From positions 1 to 6,369 of the forward strand of contig JALWNV010000191.1 in the NCBI GenBank assembly GCA_027083665.1: DNA of 6,369 nt. The letters are read 5' to 3'. A program made the translations under genes and the position numbers. The notes beneath the pieces were generated by a model. That model saw only the letters and a program-made list of their open reading frames with translations, did not search any database and had not been told where the DNA came from. Below, one piece after another: positions 1-6,140 of this stretch (its first letter is position 1; every line of letters begins with the position of its first letter). This DNA comes from Helicobacteraceae bacterium. GTDB lineage: Bacteria; Campylobacterota; Campylobacteria; Campylobacterales; Sulfurimonadaceae.

Positions 1-1107
1 CCGCGATACCTCGGCTGCCTGCGGGAACTTCAGAAGCTCAGCCGCAAATGGCAGCACCGGTACGCGAAAGCGCTGACGGCCGCCATCGAGGACCGGGACA
101 GAGACCGTTTCGACCGGCTGGTCTCGCATCCGCTCGAGCCGCTCGAACGCCCTTCGCTCAGACGAAGAGCGCTGGCGTATTACGAGTCGTTCCGGGAGGA
201 ATACACCATTGCCGCGATGGAGGCAATCCGTGACGATATGCGTATCGAGGAGCGCAGCGCCGCCTTTTTGTCGACGGAGAGGAGCGCGTTCAAAAAAGAC
301 CAGAACGTGCTCTCGTTCGAGGAGATTCGCCAAAGCGACCGTCCGGTTACCGTCTATACCGAACGCCGGGGCGACCGGTTCCTTTTTTATGCGCAGAATA
401 AAAATATCTATCCCGTCACGCTGACGCTTGCCTTGCCGACGCTGCAAAACTTTCGGGCGTCGAAGCCGCTGCCGCTGGTGCTCGAACTCGGACCCTACGC
501 GACACGGCGGATCCTCGCCGTCGATGTGGTTGACCGGAAAAAACGTGCGGGTTTCTCTTCGCGCTACAGCTGGGTGATGGGACGGCTGAGTGCGCGTCAC
601 AGCGATCCGCTCTACCGGCTTCCGTTCGCAGCGGGGAGCCGGGCGAAAGTGTCGCAGGGGTTTGACGGCGGTGTGACCCACAAGGGACTGACGCGCTACG
701 CTGTGGATTTTCAGTGTCCGGTCGGGACGAAGATCTACGCCGCCCGCGGCGGCAAAGTCGTCGCGGCGGAGTCGAGTCATCACAAAGGCGGCTTCGACAA
801 GCGTTTCGGCAGCGAGGCCAATTATATCATCATTGAACACGACGACCATACGCTGGGCAAGTATTATCATCTGAAACAGTACGGTGTGACGGTCCGTGTC
901 GGCGAGTCGGTCCGCCGGGGGCAGTTTATCGGCTATTCGGGCAATACCGGCTATTCAAGCGGCCCGCATCTGCATTTCAGTGTCAGTTCGGTCGATCCGG
1001 TCAGCAAAAACCTTCCGGTAACATTGCCGTTTCGGTTCAAAACGGCCCGCGGTGTTGTCGGGCGTCCCGAAACGGGAGATGTCTACCGGGTCGTTCGACT
1101 CAGATGA
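1..1107 (+). CDS. M23 family metallopeptidase (LytM/endopeptidase type), 5'-truncated by the window
   Basis: This is a probable peptidoglycan endopeptidase of the M23 (LytM) zinc family, which cleaves peptide cross-links in the periplasm. The frame is open from base 1 and ends at TGA 1105-1107 (368 codons visible). Numbered from the internal Met at 217, a beta-rich domain (about 32-135) precedes the catalytic domain (about 140-265). The zinc and catalytic residues are all present: H155 in THKG, D164 in YAVDF, H218 in YYHL, and H251/H253 in the HLH motif. GYSGNTGYSSGPHLHF is a textbook M23 ending. I do not use ATG 217 as the start: the only Shine-Dalgarno-like sequence (GGAGGA, 195-200) is 16 bases away, there is no signal peptide after it, and the 72 upstream codons look coding (charged, helical). 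The export signal should therefore lie before this window. The family call is firm; the N-terminus is unresolved. Confidence 0.88.
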   Translation, partial: PRYLGCLRELQKLSRKWQHRYAKALTAAIEDRDRDRFDRLVSHPLEPLERPSLRRRALAYYESFREEYTIAAMEAIRDDMRIEERSAAFLSTERSAFKKDQNVLSFEEIRQSDRPVTVYTERRGDRFLFYAQNKNIYPVTLTLALPTLQNFRASKPLPLVLELGPYATRRILAVDVVDRKKRAGFSSRYSWVMGRLSARHSDPLYRLPFAAGSRAKVSQGFDGGVTHKGLTRYAVDFQCPVGTKIYAARGGKVVAAESSHHKGGFDKRFGSEANYIIIEHDDHTLGKYYHLKQYGVTVRVGESVRRGQFIGYSGNTGYSSGPHLHFSVSSVDPVSKNLPVTLPFRFKTARGVVGRPETGDVYRVVRLR

Positions 1108-1138
1108 AAGGACGTACAAATCACCGAAACGTCCCTTT
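1107..1138. terminator. Weak hairpin between convergent genes, possible bidirectional terminator
   Basis: AAAGGACGT (1107-1115) can pair with ACGTCCCTTT (1129-1138), leaving one bulged base and a 13-base loop. It starts at the M23 stop codon and lies before the end of the convergent propeller gene, where a terminator for both strands would be expected. There is no real T-run on either side, only TTT, so intrinsic termination would be weak. Confidence 0.3.
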
Positions 1139-1170
1139 GAGTTACGCTGCCGCGGTGACGGGGAAGCGCT

Positions 1171-2553
1171 TTAGAGATTGCCGTTTCGATCGACTTTGAG
1201 CAGCAAGACATCGTTGCCGCGGTCGGTACGGCCTTCGCTGAAGCCGGCGATGACGAAACCGTCGTCGGTTTTGGCGATGGCGTATCCGGCATCGTCGTCC
1301 GGTCCGCCGTAGGTCTTTTTCCAGTAGATGTTGCCGTTGCGGTCGATCTTGAGCAGATAGACCTGCATGTCGAGGTTCTTCGTGCTTTCGGTATAGCCGA
1401 CGATGACGTAGCCGTCTTTGGTTTCGACAATGCCGAATCCCTCCTCGTCGTTTTCGCCGCCGTAGTGGCGCTGCCACTGGCGGTTGCCTTTGGCATCCAT
1501 TTTGACGACATAGATGTCGTCGGAATTGCGGCGGTCGCTGTCGGTCGTGCCGACGGCGATATAGCCGCCGTCACGGGTGGCGATGATCTGATTGGCGACT
1601 TCCTTGTCGTCGTAGCCGAACGCATTGTGCCAGACGCGTTTGCCGCTTTCATCGATTTTAACGACGTACATGTCTTCGTCACCGTGTCCCCATGTGTCGG
1701 TCACGCCTGCGAAAACATAGCCGTCTTTGACACGCACGACGCTGTTGGCTTTCTCTTCGTCTTCGCCGCCGTAGTAGGCATGCCATTTCTGAAAGCCGTT
1801 GATATCGACGGCGGCAAGGTAGCAGTTGACCTCGGAGTTGAAGAACTTGATATGGTCTTCGTATCCGGCGATCATGACGTGATTGTCGTTAATTTTTGCG
1901 AGTCCTTTGCCTTCGTAACGGTCGTCGTTATCGGAAAAGTAGCCGTTCTCCCACATGAGCGATCCCTTTTCCGTAATGCGGGCGGCGTAAATGCTCTGGA
2001 TCTTGTTGCCGAAGCTGCGGGTATAGCCGGTGAAGAGAAAACCGCCTTTGACGGGGATGACCGCGTTGGCGATGTCATCGTAGCGACCGCCGTAGGCATG
2101 TGACCACTGCTCGTTGCCGAATTTGTCGGTCCGGATGACATAGGCGTCTTTCTGCCCCTCGCCGAAACTCTGGGTATATCCGGCGATCAGGAAGCCGTCG
2201 TCGAGTGCGAGGACGGCTTTCGCGACATCTTCATAGCGCCCGCCGTAGTGCTTTTCGAACGTCGGGCGGGTGTTGGGCATGGCGGCGATGGTATCGAGGG
2301 ACTTCTTGTCGCTCCAGCCTGTCAGGTTGACACCGTTGGACGAATACTGTACCTTGCACCAGACGATGCCGTCTTTGGGAGAACGGCATTTGAGCGTGCG
2401 CAGCCCCGTCCCGTCGATGCGTACTTCGGCGATGATTCTCGATTGCGGATCGTTGTCGTCGAACAGCTGCAAAAATCGGCCGTCGTTGGTTTCGTGGATA
2501 CCCGCCATCAATGCCGCTGCACCGATGCACGAGAGGAAAAACGCTTTTTTCAT
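1171..2553 (-). CDS. Exported SH3-domain plus seven-repeat beta-propeller protein, function unknown
   Basis: The product is a 460-residue secreted or periplasmic protein. I chose ATG 2553 because it begins MKKAFFLS with a hydrophobic stretch to about residue 18 (Sec signal peptide, possible cleavage after ALMA) and because AAGGAG (2566-2561) sits 7 bases upstream. A GTG 18 bases further upstream falls at the predicted transcription start and is unlikely. Residues about 38-90 resemble a bacterial SH3-like domain (TLKCRSPKDGIVWCKV, then TGW), with C56 and C66 able to form a disulfide. From F99 to the end there are seven degenerate repeats of about 51 residues, with the pattern W..xYGG, DGG(F/Y)xIAGxT, D.YVVK.D..GN. 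This fits a seven-bladed propeller, probably a binding scaffold for protein or cell wall. No catalytic motif is seen. The gene stands alone between a convergent and a divergent neighbour, with its own promoter. Confidence 0.85.
   Translation of the reverse strand: MKKAFFLSCIGAAALMAGIHETNDGRFLQLFDDNDPQSRIIAEVRIDGTGLRTLKCRSPKDGIVWCKVQYSSNGVNLTGWSDKKSLDTIAAMPNTRPTFEKHYGGRYEDVAKAVLALDDGFLIAGYTQSFGEGQKDAYVIRTDKFGNEQWSHAYGGRYDDIANAVIPVKGGFLFTGYTRSFGNKIQSIYAARITEKGSLMWENGYFSDNDDRYEGKGLAKINDNHVMIAGYEDHIKFFNSEVNCYLAAVDINGFQKWHAYYGGEDEEKANSVVRVKDGYVFAGVTDTWGHGDEDMYVVKIDESGKRVWHNAFGYDDKEVANQIIATRDGGYIAVGTTDSDRRNSDDIYVVKMDAKGNRQWQRHYGGENDEEGFGIVETKDGYVIVGYTESTKNLDMQVYLLKIDRNGNIYWKKTYGGPDDDAGYAIAKTDDGFVIAGFSEGRTDRGNDVLLLKVDRNGNL
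1174..2259 (-). repeat. Seven tandem degenerate coding repeats (propeller blades)
   Basis: The repeats have a period of about 153 bases. The marker aromatic that starts the W..xYGG strand is at residues F99, W150, W201, W257, W308, W360 and W411, giving spacings of 51, 51, 56, 51, 52 and 51. Blade 3 is the odd one: it lacks YGG and DGG and carries about five extra residues. At the DNA level the copies have diverged, so recent amplification is unlikely. Confidence 0.8.
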
Positions 2554-2560
2554 ATGTAGA

Positions 2561-2566
2561 CTCCTT
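2561..2566 (-). promoter_or_regulatory. Ribosome binding site of the propeller gene
   Basis: Read on the minus strand this is AAGGAG, 7 bases before ATG 2553. It decides between the ATG (signal peptide at the very N-terminus) and the GTG at 2571. Confidence 0.8.
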
Positions 2567-2576
2567 ATCACTTTCC

Positions 2577-2605
2577 ATTATAGCTTACTCAAAAAATGAT
2601 ATAAA
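2577..2605 (-). promoter_or_regulatory. Sigma70-type promoter of the propeller gene
   Basis: On the minus strand, TTTATA (2605-2600, 4 of 6 to the -35 consensus) is followed after 17 bases by a perfect TATAAT (2582-2577). Transcription would start near 2570, giving a leader of about 17 bases that just holds the AAGGAG. The DNA upstream (about 2591-2635) is very AT-rich on its proximal side, as expected for an UP-like element. Confidence 0.7.
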
Positions 2606-2681
2606 TAAATTTAAACTTATCCAAAAGGGGGCGCAAAAGTGTGATTAGTTGACTTTTCTTAACTTCATGCCATCACATTGT

Positions 2682-2690
2682 TGTTACAAT
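2682..2690 (+). promoter_or_regulatory. Extended -10 promoter of mnmA
   Basis: TGTTACAAT contains the TGN extension and TACAAT (2685-2690, 5 of 6 to consensus). No good -35 lies 16-18 bases upstream, which is tolerable for an extended -10 promoter. Transcription would start near 2697, about 27 bases before the GTG start of mnmA. Confidence 0.55.
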
Positions 2691-2709
2691 GCGGGTTCCA
2701 ATTAAGTCG

Positions 2710-2717
2710 TAAGTGAG
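2710..2717 (+). promoter_or_regulatory. Weak ribosome binding site of mnmA
   Basis: TAAGTGAG matches the ideal TAAGGAGG at six of eight positions and ends 6 bases before the GTG at 2724. With a GTG start codon, this suggests modest translation initiation. Confidence 0.45.
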
Positions 2718-2723
2718 AGACGA

Positions 2724-3743
2724 GTGAAAAAAAGAGTATTGATCGGGATGAGCGGCGGGGTGGATTCGACGGTGACGACGATGTTGCTCAAAGAGCAGGG
2801 TTACGATGTCGAGGGTGTCTATATGAAGCTGCATACCAAACCGGGATACCACGAGGTCCATCAGGCCCGGGCGCAGAAAGCGGCGGATTTCGCCGGGGTG
2901 AAGCTGCATATCCTCGATCTGCAGGAGCAGTTCGATGCAAATGTCGTAAGTCCTTTTGTCGAAACGTACAAAGAAGGCAAAACCCCCAATCCCTGTGCTT
3001 TATGCAACCGGACGATGAAATTCGGGGCGCTCGCACGGTTTGCGGACAAGATCGGGGCGGATTACCTCGCGACGGGGCATTACCTCAAAACCGACGGCCG
3101 TTACCTGTATCAGGCCGAAGACGATACGAAGGATCAGAGCTATTTTCTTTTCTATATCGACAGGGCTGTCGTACCGCGGCTGATCTTTCCGCTTGGCGAG
3201 CGCAAAAAAACGGATATCAAGGCCTATGCCGCTTCGATCAAAGGACTTGAATCGTTCGCATCGCAGGCGGAGTCGAGCGAGATCTGTTTCGTGGAGACGA
3301 CCTATGTCGACGTCCTTAAGGATTACGTCGATATCGACCGTCCCGGCGAGGTGCTGGACAAGGAGGGCAATGTCGTCGGAGAGCACAAAGGCTACATGCA
3401 TTACACGATCGGCAAGCGCAAGGGCTTTACCGTCCGCGGTGCGCATGAACCGCACTATGTCCTCGAGATTCGTCCGCAGACCAACCAGATCGTCGTGGGG
3501 AAAAAAGAAGACCTCGAGGTCCGGGAAGTCACCATCGGCAATATCAACCTCTTCGACGAGCGCGACGAGTTCGATACGACGGTGAAGCTGCGCTACCGGA
3601 CGAAAGCCGTGCCGTGCCATGTGAAGATCGAGGGCGAAAAGGCCCGGATCAGCCTGAAAGAACCCGTGCTCGGTGTGGCGGCGGGGCAGGCCGCCGTTTT
3701 CTACGATGACGACAGGCTTGTCGGCGGCGGATGGATCGAATAG
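2724..3743 (+). CDS. mnmA: tRNA-specific 2-thiouridylase MnmA
   Basis: MnmA is a cytoplasmic enzyme that adenylates U34 of tRNA-Lys, -Glu and -Gln and installs sulfur to give 2-thiouridine, which supports accurate decoding of NNA/NNG codons. The 339 residues begin with a GTG start, [16 protein letters not shown]. The PP-loop SGGVDS (residues 10-15) binds [11 protein letters not shown] holds the first catalytic Cys (C94) and SSEICF the second (C188); this pair carries and releases the persulfide sulfur. TGHYL (117-121) and KDQSYFLF (136-143) are also family signatures. The central and C-terminal beta-barrel regions are complete (YTIGKRKGF, 227-235; GGGWIE at the end). It is slightly shorter than the 368-residue E. 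coli enzyme. C91 adds a CxxC with C94. A promoter and terminator of its own make it probably monocistronic. Confidence 0.97.
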   Translation: MKKRVLIGMSGGVDSTVTTMLLKEQGYDVEGVYMKLHTKPGYHEVHQARAQKAADFAGVKLHILDLQEQFDANVVSPFVETYKEGKTPNPCALCNRTMKFGALARFADKIGADYLATGHYLKTDGRYLYQAEDDTKDQSYFLFYIDRAVVPRLIFPLGERKKTDIKAYAASIKGLESFASQAESSEICFVETTYVDVLKDYVDIDRPGEVLDKEGNVVGEHKGYMHYTIGKRKGFTVRGAHEPHYVLEIRPQTNQIVVGKKEDLEVREVTIGNINLFDERDEFDTTVKLRYRTKAVPCHVKIEGEKARISLKEPVLGVAAGQAAVFYDDDRLVGGGWIE

Positions 3744-3758
3744 AATCGTCCGTTTTTT
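3728..3758 (+). terminator. Intrinsic terminator of mnmA
   Basis: CGGATGG (3728-3734) pairs with ATCGTCCG (3746-3752, using two G-U pairs) to give a stem of seven pairs with an 11-base loop, followed directly by six T (3753-3758). The left arm lies within the last codons of mnmA and the stop codon TAG is in the loop. It separates mnmA from the next gene. Confidence 0.55.
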
Positions 3759-3761
3759 AAA

Positions 3762-3778
3762 TATCATTTTTTATGATA
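3762..3778 (+). promoter_or_regulatory. Putative promoter -10 inside a small inverted repeat, upstream of the DUF2628 gene
   Basis: TATGAT (3772-3777) matches the -10 consensus at five of six positions and would start transcription near 3784, 30 bases before ATG 3814. No convincing -35 is seen, only a T-run (3753-3758). The -10 lies inside a perfect inverted repeat, TATCAT-N5-ATGATA (3762-3778), which could be an operator or could be chance in AT-rich DNA. Confidence 0.4.
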
Positions 3779-3813
3779 CCATTATCCGAAATTTTATTCT
3801 TGAAGGAGATGCC

Positions 3814-4371
3814 ATGTCGGAAACGACGGAACAAGCGGCACCGGAAACGGTAAACAATCAGGCACGTGCGGTAGCGCATTCGGAGTATGAAGATGAAATG
3901 CTCAAGGCGTTTGTCCAGAAACCTGAAAAGTACGAGTGGTATCGCAACGCTTTTTCCAAAATCGAGGCCAACGGCGGTAAGTTCACCTGGGTTTGGTCCT
4001 GGTGGGGCTTATTCGGGGGAGTATTCTTCTATCTGTACCGCAAGGCGTATATCGCTGCGCTGATCCTATTTGCCGCAAGTATCGTCGCGTCGTTTATTCC
4101 GTTCGGGGGAATTCTCGTCTGGGTCGCCAACGGCGGTGCGGCACCTTATTTCGTCTACAAGCGTTATCAGGAGATGAAGCGGCTGGTCGAAGCGCAGGAA
4201 ACTACACCGGAAAAACGTATCGAGGCCATGAAACTCGCCGGAGGCTACAATACGTGGGCAATCGTACTCGGCGTGATCATCAACGTGCTTTTCTTTCTCT
4301 TCATGTTCATGGGATTGGCAATGCTGGGTGCCGCGATGGGTGCGGCCGGTGCTGCGGGGCAATATCAGTAG
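3814..4371 (+). CDS. DUF2628-type small membrane protein
   Basis: The product is 185 residues, probably an inner-membrane protein of unknown function. I chose ATG 3814 because AAGGAG (3803-3808) is 5 bases upstream; the frame stays open further upstream into mnmA, but no equally good site is seen there. Residues 1-55 are polar and acidic. KFTWVWSWWGLFGG..FFYLYRKAY (56-79) matches the DUF2628 hallmark, a Trp-rich amphipathic entry followed by YRK-x-Y. Hydrophobic segments lie at about 62-76, 78-107 and 147-173, separated by a charged linker (116-140) that should be cytoplasmic. The C-terminus is rich in Gly, Ala and Met. The family assignment comes from the motif; no enzyme activity is suggested. 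The gene follows the mnmA terminator and ends inside the convergent ywbE-like gene. Confidence 0.8.
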   Translation: MSETTEQAAPETVNNQARAVAHSEYEDEMLKAFVQKPEKYEWYRNAFSKIEANGGKFTWVWSWWGLFGGVFFYLYRKAYIAALILFAASIVASFIPFGGILVWVANGGAAPYFVYKRYQEMKRLVEAQETTPEKRIEAMKLAGGYNTWAIVLGVIINVLFFLFMFMGLAMLGAAMGAAGAAGQYQ

Positions 4372-4559
4372 ATCTCTTTGACCCTTCCGACTTCCCCGCT
4401 CATCAATCTGACTTTGATGCCGTGCGGATGGTTGGCGGATTTCGTCAGGATATCACGGACGATCCCGTCCGTAAGCCTCCCGGTATCCTGATCCTCTTTC
4501 AAGACAATCGCGACACTCATCCCGCTTTTTATATCCGCCCTTTTGGTACCGCTTGCCAT
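4365..4559 (-). CDS. YwbE family protein (DUF2196)
   Basis: The product is 64 residues, a complete member of the YwbE family. The sequence has the family pattern: R.DIKSGMSVAIVLKEDQ (8-25), TGRLTDGIVRDILTKS (27-42), HPHGIKVRLMSGEVGRV (45-61). The alternating beta pattern with glycine turns suggests a small beta-barrel like those that bind RNA or ribosomal proteins, but the family's role is unknown as far as I know. The ATG (4559-4557) follows the helicase TAA with no gap, so the two are almost certainly one operon and translationally coupled. Its Shine-Dalgarno (GAGGA, 4570-4566) lies in the last helicase codons. Its 3' end overlaps the convergent DUF2628 gene by 7 bases. Confidence 0.9.
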   Translation of the reverse strand: MASGTKRADIKSGMSVAIVLKEDQDTGRLTDGIVRDILTKSANHPHGIKVRLMSGEVGRVKEIY

Positions 4560-5867
4560 TTATCGTCCTCGGTGATTGCGGTTTGAATGCGAAGTTTCTG
4601 CGGGTTTGTTCTGAGAGCGGCCGCGTGAGCCGCTGCGGCGTGAACCGTTTGCACCGCGCGGTTTTCCTTCTCCGAGGGGGGTACGCTTGCGGCCGCCGCC
4701 GCGCTGCCGGATAGGTTCCGGCTCGATGGACGGATCGGGGATGAAGCCGTTGACTGTCTTTTTGGGGATAGTGCGCTTGATGAGCTTTTCAATATTGCGC
4801 AGCAATGCATCTTCGTCGACGCAGACCAGCGATACAGCTTCGCCTTCGTTGCCCGCGCGGCCGGTACGGCCGATGCGGTGCACGTAGTCTTCGGGAACGT
4901 TGGGCAGCTCATAGTTGACGACGTGCGGCAGCTGATCGATATCGATACCGCGTGCGGCGATATCGGTGGCGACGAGCACGCGTACGTTCCCATCCTTGAA
5001 CGCGGCGAGGGCTTTCGTGCGCGCGTTCTGACTCTTGTTCCCGTGAATGGCGGCACTGCTGATGCCTGCTTTTTCCAGGTGGGTACTGAGGCGGTTCGCA
5101 CCGTGTTTGGTGCGGGTAAACACCAGGACCTGCCGCCAGTCGTTTTCGCTGATAAGATGGGTCAGCAGGGCGGGTTTACGCTTCTTGTCGACAGGGTGGA
5201 CGGTCTGTTCCACCTGCTCGCTGGCGGTATTGCGCCGGGCGACCTCGATGAGAACCGGTTTGTCCAGCAGGCCGTCGGCGAGACGTTTGATCTCGTTGGA
5301 AAATGTCGCTGAAAAGAGCATGTTCTGCCGTTTTTTCGGCAGCAGTGCAAGAATCTTTTTGATGTCGTGGATGAAGCCCATATCGAGCATACGGTCCGCT
5401 TCGTCGAGGATCAGGAATTCGACATGCGCGAGGCTAAGCGCTTTCTGGCCGATCAGATCGAGTAACCGTCCCGGGGTGGCGATAACGATATCGACCCCTT
5501 TGCGCAGGGTCTGGATCTGCGGGTTGATGCCCACGCCGCCGTAGATGACGGTGGAGCGAAACGGCAGATGTTTTCCGTAGGTGCGGACACTTTCGTGTAC
5601 CTGTGCCGCGAGTTCGCGTGTCGGGGTCAGAATGAGGGCACGGACACGTTTTTTGCGGTTCTCAGGTGCGGTTTCGCCGAGACGCTGCAGCAGGGGCAGG
5701 GTGAACCCGGCAGTTTTTCCGGTCCCGGTCTGGGCACCCGCGAGAATATCGCGGCCCTCGAGTATGACGGGAATTGCCTGTTTCTGGATCGGCGTGGGTG
5801 TAGTATAGCCTTCTTCTTTGACGGCACGCAAAATGGCTTCGTTGAGCCCTAAAGTGGTAAATGACAT
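4560..5867 (-). CDS. DEAD-box ATP-dependent RNA helicase, RhlE-like
   Basis: This is a complete 435-residue DEAD-box helicase, an ATP-driven enzyme that unwinds short RNA duplexes and typically acts in ribosome assembly, RNA decay or cold adaptation. All motifs are present in order: Q motif (F3 and PTPIQ, 24-28), motif I AQTGTGKT (45-52), Ia TPTRELAAQ (81-89), GG (110-111), Ib TPGR (131-134), II DEAD (155-158), III SAT (186-188), IV LVFTRT (248-253), [12 protein letters not shown] (299-309), [12 protein letters not shown] (330-339). After the core (to about 370) comes a basic, Gly/Arg/Ser-rich disordered tail (about 387-435) as in RhlE proteins, which should bind RNA non-specifically. The start ATG 5867 has AGGAA (5880-5876) 8 bases upstream. 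It heads an operon with the ywbE-like gene. RhlE is the best subfamily fit; RhlE, SrmB and CsdA-like paralogues are hard to separate by eye. Confidence 0.95.
   Translation of the reverse strand: MSFTTLGLNEAILRAVKEEGYTTPTPIQKQAIPVILEGRDILAGAQTGTGKTAGFTLPLLQRLGETAPENRKKRVRALILTPTRELAAQVHESVRTYGKHLPFRSTVIYGGVGINPQIQTLRKGVDIVIATPGRLLDLIGQKALSLAHVEFLILDEADRMLDMGFIHDIKKILALLPKKRQNMLFSATFSNEIKRLADGLLDKPVLIEVARRNTASEQVEQTVHPVDKKRKPALLTHLISENDWRQVLVFTRTKHGANRLSTHLEKAGISSAAIHGNKSQNARTKALAAFKDGNVRVLVATDIAARGIDIDQLPHVVNYELPNVPEDYVHRIGRTGRAGNEGEAVSLVCVDEDALLRNIEKLIKRTIPKKTVNGFIPDPSIEPEPIRQRGGGRKRTPLGEGKPRGANGSRRSGSRGRSQNKPAETSHSNRNHRGR
4566..4570 (-). promoter_or_regulatory. Ribosome binding site of the ywbE-like gene, inside the helicase gene
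   Basis: On the minus strand GAGGA lies 6 bases before ATG 4559, within the codons for the helicase C-terminal NHRGR. Ribosomes finishing the helicase would cover this site, which fits coupled reinitiation. Confidence 0.65.
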
Positions 5868-5889
5868 TGGTTATGTTCCTGGTGAGAAA

Positions 5890-5923
5890 GCCCGTCCAAA
5901 GAAGTGTTTGAATCGGTCCGGGC
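5890..5923 (-). promoter_or_regulatory. Hairpin in the helicase 5' leader
   Basis: GCCCG (5923-5919 on the minus strand) pairs with CGGGC (5894-5890), and two more C-G pairs can form past a small internal loop. The hairpin ends about 9 bases before the AGGAA ribosome binding site. It could tune helicase expression, since leaders of RNA helicase genes are often regulatory, but the stem is short. No T-run follows, so it is not a normal terminator. Confidence 0.3.
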
Positions 5924-6002
5924 GTCAATCGAATGGTTTTGAATCAGTGTAGTATGCTGATACGGAGACAGTCGCAGACCGATGTGCGCTGTAATTGGCG
6001 GA

Positions 6003-6008
6003 AGTATA
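6003..6008 (-). promoter_or_regulatory. Possible -10 element for the helicase operon
   Basis: On the minus strand this reads TATACT, five of six to the -10 consensus. A -35-like TTGTCT (6033-6028) sits 19 bases upstream, longer than the ideal 17. Transcription would start near 5997 with a leader of about 130 bases containing the 5890-5923 hairpin. Weaker -10-like sequences (CATACT and TACACT, 5956-5946) are alternatives. Confidence 0.35.
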
Positions 6009-6025
6009 CCTGAATTTTCGGGACA

Positions 6026-6043
6026 AAAGACAACAGGGTCTTT
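6026..6043. promoter_or_regulatory. Operator-like dyad between divergent promoters
   Basis: AAAGAC (6026-6031), six bases, then GTCTTT (6038-6043) form a perfect 6+6+6 inverted repeat. It covers the expected -35 position of the plus-strand promoter (6031-6036) and the -35-like element of the minus-strand one. A repressor bound here could control both genes. A six-base arm can arise by chance. Confidence 0.3.
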
Positions 6044-6053
6044 CCGGTTACGC

Positions 6054-6059
6054 TATAAT
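6054..6059 (+). promoter_or_regulatory. -10 element upstream of the 6141 gene
   Basis: This is a perfect TATAAT, 82 bases before ATG 6141, so transcription would begin near 6066 with a leader of about 75 bases. No good -35 is seen at 16-18 bases. Confidence 0.5.
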
Positions 6060-6140
6060 ACAGCAATCTATTTATAGAAGACAGTCTGCAATTTGATCCC
6101 CAGTCACTTTTCCGAATGTGTTAGAAAAAAGGAACCGTCC

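Noticed and set aside
217..219. Met at 217 as the start of the M23 peptidase
   Set aside because: There is no ribosome binding site at a proper distance, no signal peptide follows, and the frame stays open with coding-like sequence to base 1.
1465..2103. Plus-strand open frame of 212 codons opposite the propeller gene
   Set aside because: It is antisense to the propeller repeats, and its low-complexity Val/Ala/Asp/Phe composition mirrors their codons. The opposite strand has a signal peptide, a ribosome binding site, a promoter and recognisable domains.
2505..2553. Lipoprotein signal in the propeller protein because of Cys9
   Set aside because: The Cys is inside the hydrophobic core (FLSCIGAAALMAG), not at its end after a lipobox, so ordinary signal peptidase I cleavage is more likely.
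2569..2571. GTG start for the propeller protein, six codons upstream of ATG 2553
   Set aside because: It coincides with the predicted transcription start and lies upstream of the AAGGAG. It would also put MIRSLH before an otherwise ideal signal peptide.
3000..3767. Minus-strand open frame of 255 codons opposite mnmA
   Set aside because: It lies antisense to a fully recognised MnmA and shows no motif or credible initiation signal. GC-rich third positions commonly leave such antisense frames open.
3673..3813. Upstream ATG at 3673 for the DUF2628 protein
   Set aside because: It would overlap the end of mnmA and run through its terminator. ATG 3814 has an excellent AAGGAG 5 bases upstream.
3993..4586. 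Plus-strand frame of 197 codons spanning the DUF2628 end and the ywbE-like gene
   Set aside because: It reads the DUF2628 gene out of frame and then the antisense of ywbE. Both real genes have clear family patterns.
4529..5101. Minus-strand frame of 190 codons within the helicase gene
   Set aside because: It is an out-of-frame reading of the helicase C-terminal domain with Ser/Ala/Arg-rich shadow composition.
5943..5961. ATCAG-N9-CTGAT inverted repeat in the helicase leader
   Set aside because: Five-base arms with a nine-base spacer are too easily found by chance, and the position does not match a clear promoter element.
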